Made by a program: the position numbers and the translations under genes. Below are positions 7,537 through 11,125 of a DNA stretch of 11,125 nt, in pieces; the first letter of the stretch is position 1; the number at the start of each line of letters is the position of its first letter. The notes under the pieces are model-generated. The model was not told the origin of the DNA and ran no database searches. It was given only the letters and a program-made list of their open reading frames with translations. Location of the stretch: positions 1-11,125 of the forward strand of contig JBNJEM010000213.1 in NCBI GenBank assembly GCA_051745935.1, in the 5' to 3' direction. The DNA is from JBNJEM01 sp051745935 (GTDB taxonomy: Bacteria > Planctomycetota > Planctomycetia > Pirellulales > Pirellulaceae).

Positions 7537-7623
7537 CGGGGGGATGTGGAAACTTCACTCAGCCCCAGCAAGAGGGGAGGACAATTTGCCCTCCCTGCCA
7601 TCGGGTGACTGGCCTGAGAATGC

Positions 7624-7693
7624 CACGCAATGGCCCTAGAACGCGAGAAGGCGGACAGCCGATGCAACCCAGTCGCCCGCCTTGCGTTGCGTG
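7624..7693 (-). other. Nested long stem-loop
   Basis: An outer stem CACGCAA (7624-7630) pairs with TTGCGTG (7687-7693), and an inner stem AAGGCGG (7648-7654) pairs with CCGCCTT (7677-7683). A GCG on each side can add pairs between them. It lies 37 bases beyond the stop of the minus-strand membrane protein gene, so it may end or stabilise that transcript, but no T-run follows. No RNA family is recognised. Confidence 0.35.
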
Positions 7694-7729
7694 GGGGATT
7701 CGGTGCGTGGTGAAGGCCCAGTGAACAAC

Positions 7730-7951
7730 TCACCACCGTGGCCCCAGATCCTCTTGTAGCGGGCGAGAAGTCGGCTGCTCGTCCCGAAAGGTGTCCTGGA
7801 TTCCGTCCTTGAACTTCCGGTATCGGGTTTCCCATGCCGCTAACATAATAACGTTCGCTAGCAATAGTAATGTAGCCACCATCAGCGTGATAATCAGTAC
7901 CTCCAGCCGAGTGCGAATATCTCGCAAGATCCGTGCATCCGATCTTTCCAT
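7730..7951 (-). CDS. Small single-helix membrane protein
   Basis: 73 residues, starting at the ATG at 7951, which has GGGAGG 6-7 bases upstream; in-frame ATGs further upstream lack a ribosome-binding site. A charged N-terminus (MERSDARILRDIRTR) leads to one membrane helix at about residues 17-40, then a charged tail of about 33 residues. No family is recognised. It lies third on the minus strand after csrA and a broken small gene, 98 bases after the end of the latter, so it may share their transcript. Its leader has two GGA triplets three bases apart next to the start codon, the kind of site CsrA binds. This is suggestive only. Confidence 0.6.
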   Translation of the reverse strand: MERSDARILRDIRTRLEVLIITLMVATLLLLANVIMLAAWETRYRKFKDGIQDTFRDEQPTSRPLQEDLGPRW

Positions 7952-8049
7952 AGTCCGCCTCCCGTCATTTCTCATTAGAAAGCCACCGGCGCGGAAACGG
8001 TCGAGATCCGACCGCAGGCTCTTCGAGCGAATCGGTTCCTTGCGATTAG

Positions 8050-8350
8050 TCAGTCCACTACCCATCCAGCATCGACCAGCGCCGCGATGGAGTCGTACTC
8101 GTGGCGGGGCGCCCGGGCCAGCACGCTCCCCGTGCGGTCGTTCAACGCATCATGCAGCACCACCTCGAAAACGACCGGGACCACCTCCACGTCTCGGTCG
8201 TAACCAGCCGGTCACAGTCGCACCACCCCCAAATTGCGGCCGGTCGCCGCTACCGCGAACCGCATTTCGCCTGACCGGGCAGTAGTCCTTGAATGGCCAC
8301 TGGTCGGGATTCTGTAGGAAAGTCACCTGCGCGTTCTCAGTTGCGATCAT
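8050..8350 (-). pseudogene. Broken small conserved-type protein, second in the csrA set
   Basis: A gene starting at the ATG at 8350, 30 bases after the csrA stop, with GAGGTGA just upstream. It first reads MIATENAQVTFLQNPDQWP then FKDYCPV. The protein-like reading then moves to another frame near 8262-8275 (GEMRFAVAATGRNLGVVRL), meets a TGA at 8212-8214, and continues beyond it in the same frame as AGYDRDVEVVPVVFEVVL, then RAPRHEYDSIAALVDAGWVVD, stopping at 8050. The whole would be about 98 residues. The opening 'FL.(N/D)PD.WP' and the end 'Y.S..ALV.AGWVVD' resemble a small protein commonly placed beside csrA in planctomycete-type genomes; its role is unknown. One frameshift plus one stop point to a decayed gene, or to two sequence errors. 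Confidence 0.6.
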
Positions 8351-8380
8351 GACTCACCTCACGCACAATTGCGAGTCGTG

Positions 8381-8569
8381 TCATCGCGTCACCTCGTCAT
8401 ACTGAGAGTAGTCGCGGGTCCGTGTCAAAACCTCCTGGCGATGGACCGGCATATCCACCGGCGCAATCACGCCGAGCCTGACAACCGACCCATTGATTTC
8501 CAGAACTTCGATAAACACCCGATCGTCAATGACAATGGACTGTTTCGGTTTGCGGTTGAACACTAGCAT
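8381..8569 (-). CDS. csrA: Carbon storage regulator CsrA
   Basis: 62 residues, the normal CsrA size. The protein opens MLVFNRKPKQSIVIDD and has VRLGVIAP at 30-37 and VHRQEV at 42-47. The key RNA-contacting arginine R44 and the N-terminal R6 are in their standard places; the usual R7 is lysine. CsrA is a homodimer that binds GGA motifs in mRNA leaders and changes translation or stability, typically of carbon-storage and motility genes. The start at 8569 has AAGGTGG upstream. It heads a minus-strand group with a broken small gene 30 bases downstream and a membrane protein beyond that. The leader carries two adjacent GGA triplets, so self-regulation is plausible. Confidence 0.92.
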   Translation of the reverse strand: MLVFNRKPKQSIVIDDRVFIEVLEINGSVVRLGVIAPVDMPVHRQEVLTRTRDYSQYDEVTR

Positions 8570-8575
8570 CGCGCA

Positions 8576-8588
8576 CCACCTTCCTCCG
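8576..8588 (-). promoter_or_regulatory. csrA ribosome-binding site with tandem GGA motifs
   Basis: Read on the minus strand this is CGGAGGAAGGTGG. AAGGTGG lies 6 bases before the csrA ATG and probably serves as the ribosome-binding site. The two GGA triplets just before it are the core motif recognised by CsrA, and overlap of such motifs with the ribosome site is the usual arrangement for CsrA self-repression. Confidence 0.4.
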
Positions 8589-9024
8589 CGTATAGTCGAT
8601 GTCCCTGCTTGAACTTTTAGCGTTTGGCATTGTCCGAAACAGGAGGGGGGCGTGTCAATGCTGTACGCCTGGAAGGGCTATCCAGTTATCCACTTGCCTC
8701 CACCGACCACTAAATCTTGTGGTCGCGAGGTCATTCACTTCTTTCGCCCGCAGTCCGTCGTGTGCGGCGTGAGCAATGCCTGCAGGACGGGGTACGCCCC
8801 CAACCTTCACGGCCATGAGCAGGTGCCTGGTCGTGATGCACGTGACGCCTACGCCCACGAACACGTTCCGGCGATCTGCAGTTGTCTGCGGGAGGCCTTT
8901 CCAGCGACGAACCACTACATGATGCTGTCGGTGGACCGAAGTGGATAGCCCTGACACGCGGACAATATCCGGTAACCTATCGCATTAGAACCAGCAACCG
9001 AAACCCATCGCTCGGGTGGATTCT

Positions 9025-9212
9025 AGCGTGGAGTATCGGAAATACCCCGCGCTGGAACTCGGCTAGCGTGGAGTAATTCCGATACTCCCCGCTGGCCGAA
9101 GCGAAACGCGCAGAAAACCCGCATTTCCCCACATAGTTGACATCAAAGCCAGCGAGGAGTAATTTCAATACTCCTCGCAACACGCAGGGTATCGGAATTC
9201 CCACGCGCACTG
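9025..9212. repeat. Cluster of four ~29-bp palindromic repeats
   Basis: Copies lie at 9025-9053, 9065-9093, 9151-9179 and a degenerate, inverted one at about 9183-9210. The pattern is AGCG-x-GGAGTA, a 7-base loop, then TACTCC-x-CGCT. Copy 3 has a perfect 10-bp stem (9152-9161 with 9169-9178); copy 2 has 10 pairs around one mismatch. Loop and stem changes between copies keep most pairing. This resembles REP/BIME-type palindrome clusters. They stop about 20 bases before the start of the gene cassette. Confidence 0.75.
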
Positions 9213-9257
9213 CGCAGGATAAGAATATTGTTACGTTGCTAATCAGGAGATGAAACA

Positions 9258-9722
9258 TTGGAAACGACCGGTTGTCCCCATTGCGGCCAACGCCTTACCG
9301 TTACGCCCGATCTCGCCGGTCAAAACGTGCGTTGCCCGGCATGCCAGCGGGAATTCGTTTTGCCGCCGCCGGCGCCAAGTCCTCAAGAACCGCCACCCTT
9401 TATCCAAACACATCCACCTGCTTCGCATTCCGCACGCACGCCACGGATGTCTTCCGAGACAGACTCGTGGGGTGCCACAAGTTCCGTGTGTGCCGCGATC
9501 GCTGGCGGACTATTCTTAATTGGCTTGTGTTTCGTGCCTTTCGCTTGCGTTTCAATACCCGTGGCCCTCGGCGGAATCGTTGCTGCCCTTTACTCGAAAA
9601 ACCCTAAAATCAAAACTGTTGGCCTTGTCACGAATATCCTTGTGTTGGGTATCGCCTTGTTGCTTGCCCTAATTACGATGATTCGCCTGGCACTTGTATT
9701 CGACCGCTTTGATTCATATTGA
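9258..9722 (+). CDS. Zinc-ribbon membrane protein (cassette gene 1)
   Basis: 154 residues starting at a TTG at 9258, with AGGAGA 7 bases upstream. An ATG at 9250 belongs to another frame. The protein begins with a zinc ribbon of two CPxC knuckles (C6-x-x-C9 and C26-x-x-C29, with GQ-x-V-x-CPAC typical of planctomycete-type ribbons). A proline-rich linker follows (about 36-60), then two hydrophobic regions (about 76-113 and 119-148) that give two or three membrane helices arranged like a DUF4190 domain. The ribbon would face the cytoplasm; its partner is unknown. The cassette leader is only 27 bases. The next gene starts 22 bases after this stop, so both are probably translated from one message. 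Confidence 0.75.
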   Translation: METTGCPHCGQRLTVTPDLAGQNVRCPACQREFVLPPPAPSPQEPPPFIQTHPPASHSARTPRMSSETDSWGATSSVCAAIAGGLFLIGLCFVPFACVSIPVALGGIVAALYSKNPKIKTVGLVTNILVLGIALLLALITMIRLALVFDRFDSY

Positions 9723-9744
9723 CACGCACGAGAAACAATACGAA

Positions 9745-9999
9745 ATGGATAATGAACACGAAAACGAGTTGGGCTACCAATTGAAATGTCGTCTCGCGCA
9801 ATTTCTCGCTGATGCGGGATTCAAGGTCATTCCACCTGGAACGCTCGGCGCTGGAATGGGCTATCGACAATCTGACGATGTCGCTCACAAGTACGATTCG
9901 GAAAGCGGAGTACTTACTGTCACCGGAATTACCACAATAGAAGTGTGCCGTGCCTACAAAGACGATGACGACCCCATAACGGAAAACGACGCAACGTAA
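9745..9999 (+). CDS. Small acidic protein (cassette gene 2)
   Basis: 84 residues from the ATG at 9745; an in-frame TTG at 9694 would overlap the upstream gene. No strong ribosome-binding site is seen, so translation may be coupled to the upstream gene, which ends 22 bases before. The sequence is acidic and soluble, with LGYQLKCRLAQFLADAGFKVIP (a helix then a strand) near 9-30 and SGVLTVTGITTIEVCRAY near 54-71. It has no membrane segment or signal. No family is recognised. Its TAA stop lies in the left core of the attC site, as is common for the last gene of a cassette. Confidence 0.6.
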   Translation: MDNEHENELGYQLKCRLAQFLADAGFKVIPPGTLGAGMGYRQSDDVAHKYDSESGVLTVTGITTIEVCRAYKDDDDPITENDAT

Positions 10000-10123
10000 C
10001 AAAACGGTCAACCGGAGTTGGCTTGCCTTTCGGTTTTTCAACGTCGTTTCCTTCGTTTACAATTCTCGGTGTGCCAACGTCAACCCCGTTGGTCCGCCAA
10101 CTCGGTTACCTCAACCGTTATGC
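9994..10123 (+). other. attC recombination site
   Basis: 130 bases, within the usual attC size range. The left core ACGTAAC (9994-10000) and the right core GTTATGC (10117-10123, consensus GTTRRRY apart from one base) bracket an unpaired spacer on each side. Inside these, AACCGGAGTTGGC on the left pairs with GCCAACTCGGTT on the right, with one G left out of the helix as the extrahelical base expected in the L box. The order core box, unpaired spacer, L box with extrahelical base, variable loop is that of attC hairpins. The loop has a further small stem CCAACG / CGTTGG (10074-10092). The overall form is like the long Vibrio-type sites beginning TAACAAA. Confidence 0.72.
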
Positions 10124-10129
10124 TCGGAA

Positions 10130-10153
10130 GGCCAGCACAGCGTGCTGCTGGCC
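10130..10153 (+). other. Hairpin in the leader of the DUF1579 gene
   Basis: GGCCAGCA (10130-10137) pairs with TGCTGGCC (10146-10153) around an 8-base loop that can pair further. It starts 7 bases after the attC core and ends 18 bases before the ribosome-binding site of the next gene. It may be a transcription or translation control element, or part of the preceding recombination structure. Confidence 0.35.
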
Positions 10154-10188
10154 ATACCTTTTGGGCCCAGACGAAAGGAGCACACACT

Positions 10189-10743
10189 ATGACACGACAG
10201 ACAGTGATCGCGTCGCTGTTCGGATTTCTTGTACTTTCTGCAGTTACTGCCCGAGGTGACGAATCGGCTAGACTTATGAAATACTACGGATGGTTCGTCG
10301 GTGATTGGACTGTCACCGAAGCAGGTGACCCAAGTGCGGTCGGAACGCTTTCGGTGAAGGTTACACCAGGCGAGCGATGTCAGTACGTGGTCTTCCAGCT
10401 TGGAACGAACAAGGGCGTTGGGCTTTGGGGCTACGATGGCGCTGCCGGTACGTGGATCGGCACTGGCTTCGCTTCGGACGGCACACATTGGAAAGACGTC
10501 CTTGCAAAAGCAACTGCCGACCGGATAAAGCCAGGGGATTCATGGGAATCGCGCGGAACCTCCGTGACGGTCGATGGGACGAAGGGCTCGAAAACGTCCA
10601 ATTGGACGATTGTCGACGAAAACACATGTGTCGTGAAAATGACGCAGAGGATGGTTGAAAGAGCGAAAGCAGACACGCTGATTTTTCTCGCTCATCTTTC
10701 TGATTTTCGCCGTGCACTTGCGAGCTTGGCCAAGCGTTTGTAA
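10189..10743 (+). CDS. Secreted DUF1579-like protein with a replaced C-terminus
   Basis: 184 residues from the ATG at 10189, with AAAGGAG 8 bases upstream. Residues 1-23 form a signal peptide. The mature part, MKYYGWFVGDWTVTEAG at 30-46, GTLSVKVTPGERCQYV at 52-67, LWGYDGAAGTWIGTGFASDG at 79-98, and NWTIVDENTCVVKMTQRM at 138-155, has the lipocalin-like beta pattern of DUF1579 proteins, often found as secreted planctomycete proteins with no assigned role. From R158 onward the sequence comes from a tandemly repeated DNA unit (10661 onward), so the last 27 residues are not native; the family normally ends with a final strand here. It probably lost its true end and its attC site when the repeat arrived. 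It is likely the first gene of the cassette that begins at 10118. Confidence 0.65.
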   Translation: MTRQTVIASLFGFLVLSAVTARGDESARLMKYYGWFVGDWTVTEAGDPSAVGTLSVKVTPGERCQYVVFQLGTNKGVGLWGYDGAAGTWIGTGFASDGTHWKDVLAKATADRIKPGDSWESRGTSVTVDGTKGSKTSNWTIVDENTCVVKMTQRMVERAKADTLIFLAHLSDFRRALASLAKRL

Positions 10744-10945
10744 AGCGTGATGGCCGCCGGAAGACGCGATGTCAGGCGACGAGGCGGCAAGGTGGGGGGA
10801 CAGCGAGCCAGAGGATGGATCGGAAGAGCACGGGGGAGGCAGTACGCGCGATCGGAATCACCAGCAGCGCGCACCGCGATGGGAGACTGGCGGCCCAGTC
10901 AAAACAAATGACGTGTGTCCGTCAGCGTCCTCGAGACAGCAACCC
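10661..10945 (+). repeat. Tandem repeat unit 1, 285 bp
   Basis: A 285-base unit beginning GAGCGAAAGCAGACACGCTG. Its first 180 bases recur from 10946 with one difference (ATC preceded by C here, by G in copy 2, at about 10693/10978). The left end falls inside the DUF1579 gene and supplies its stop codon. It contains no gene of its own that can be recognised. Confidence 0.9.
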
Positions 10946-11125
10946 GAGCGAAAGCAGACACGCTGATTTTTCTCGCTGATCTTTCTGATTTTCGCCGTGC
11001 ACTTGCGAGCTTGGCCAAGCGTTTGTAAAGCGTGATGGCCGCCGGAAGACGCGATGTCAGGCGACGAGGCGGCAAGGTGGGGGGACAGCGAGCCAGAGGA
11101 TGGATCGGAAGAGCACGGGGGAGGC
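10946..11125 (+). repeat. Tandem repeat unit 2, cut by the window end
   Basis: Matches 10661-10840 over all 180 visible bases but one. It continues past the right edge, so the number of copies is unknown. Confidence 0.9.

Larger units (their letters stand above)
8570..9229. other. Spacer with hairpins, no gene
   Basis: 660 bases between csrA and the cassette. Open frames exist on both strands at 8652-8957, but neither has a ribosome-binding site or recognisable protein character. A perfect 7-bp stem CGACCAC / GTGGTCG (8704-8710 and 8719-8725) with an 8-base loop is present. The right part holds the palindrome cluster. Confidence 0.5.
9231..10117 (+). mobile_element. Integron gene cassette, two genes plus attC
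   Basis: The cassette is bounded by the two predicted cut points, G9230/T9231 in GTTACGT and G10117/T10118 in GTTATGC. When excised as a circle, its own attC would join the left box ACGTAAC (9994-10000) to GTTACGT, which are perfect complements; this is the expected signature of a real cassette. Other cassette traits: a short 5' leader (27 bases), genes all in one direction, and a stop codon lying inside the left end of attC. No integrase gene or recognisable attI is visible, so this may be part of a larger array or an integrase-less cluster. Confidence 0.65.

Noticed and set aside
8652..8957. Open frames of ~100 codons on both strands
   Set aside because: Neither has a ribosome-binding site, and the minus-strand one needs a GTG start without support; the overlap of equal-length frames suggests chance.
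9250..9519. ATG-started 89-codon frame overlapping the zinc-ribbon gene
   Set aside because: The frame from the TTG at 9258 contains the paired CPxC knuckles and membrane helices; the ATG frame is arginine-rich shadow sequence.
10814..10834. GATCGGAAGAGCAC, identical to the first part of a common sequencing adapter
   Set aside because: The match is 14 bases only, the flanks do not continue as adapter, and it lies inside both tandem units as part of longer sequence, so it is taken as coincidence.
10744..11125. Group II intron or retron as the nature of the tandem unit
   Set aside because: No intron boundary motif, reverse transcriptase or msr/msd-like inverted pair can be recognised in the visible part.

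Overview
The window reads as a GC-rich accessory region from a member of the PVC/Planctomycetota-like bacteria (Planctomycetota, Hydrogenedentota or Lentisphaerota are the best guesses). The basis is the gene set: a secreted DUF4838 protein, a ceramidase-type hydrolase, a secreted SUMF1/FGE-fold protein with the wording typical of these phyla, csrA with small lineage-type partners, a DUF1579 protein, and large gene-poor spacers with decayed genes. No rRNA or tRNA gene is visible.

Layout. 1-1132 is minus-strand and mostly broken: the first 21 codons of an antitoxin-like protein run off the left edge, followed by the start of one truncated protein (297-452) and a frameshifted C-terminal remnant of another (552-1132). 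1570-3621 (+) is an intact secreted DUF4838 protein, flanked by two inverted ~103-bp repeat copies (1417-1519 and 3835-3937). 4357-5736 (+) is an intact secreted neutral-ceramidase-like hydrolase. 5737-6460 is a spacer with one possible decayed gene. 6461-7357 (+) is a secreted SUMF1-fold protein whose C-terminal ~30 codons look like the variable region of a diversity-generating retroelement (DGR). Immediately after it come three 29-bp repeats with 32- and 31-bp spacers, a CRISPR-like mini-array resembling type I-E. 8569-7730 is a minus-strand set: csrA, a broken small gene, and a one-helix membrane protein. A cluster of ~29-bp palindromes (9025-9212) follows.

From 9230 the sequence looks like an integron cassette array. 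A 130-bp attC site (9994-10123) closes a cassette (9231-10117) that carries a zinc-ribbon membrane protein and an 84-aa protein. The cassette's first bases are perfectly complementary to the left core box of its own attC. The next cassette begins with a secreted DUF1579 protein whose end is overwritten by a 285-bp tandem repeat running to the right edge.

How it fits together: the two intact enzymes and the SUMF1 protein are all exported and would act on or bind outside material. The right half is dominated by variation-generating or mobile structures: DGR-like variable region, CRISPR-like repeats, palindromes, attC cassette and tandem repeat. No reverse transcriptase, template repeat, cas gene or integron integrase lies inside the window, so each of those systems, if real, has its machinery elsewhere. 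All functional calls come from reading the sequence and recalling families; no database search was run.
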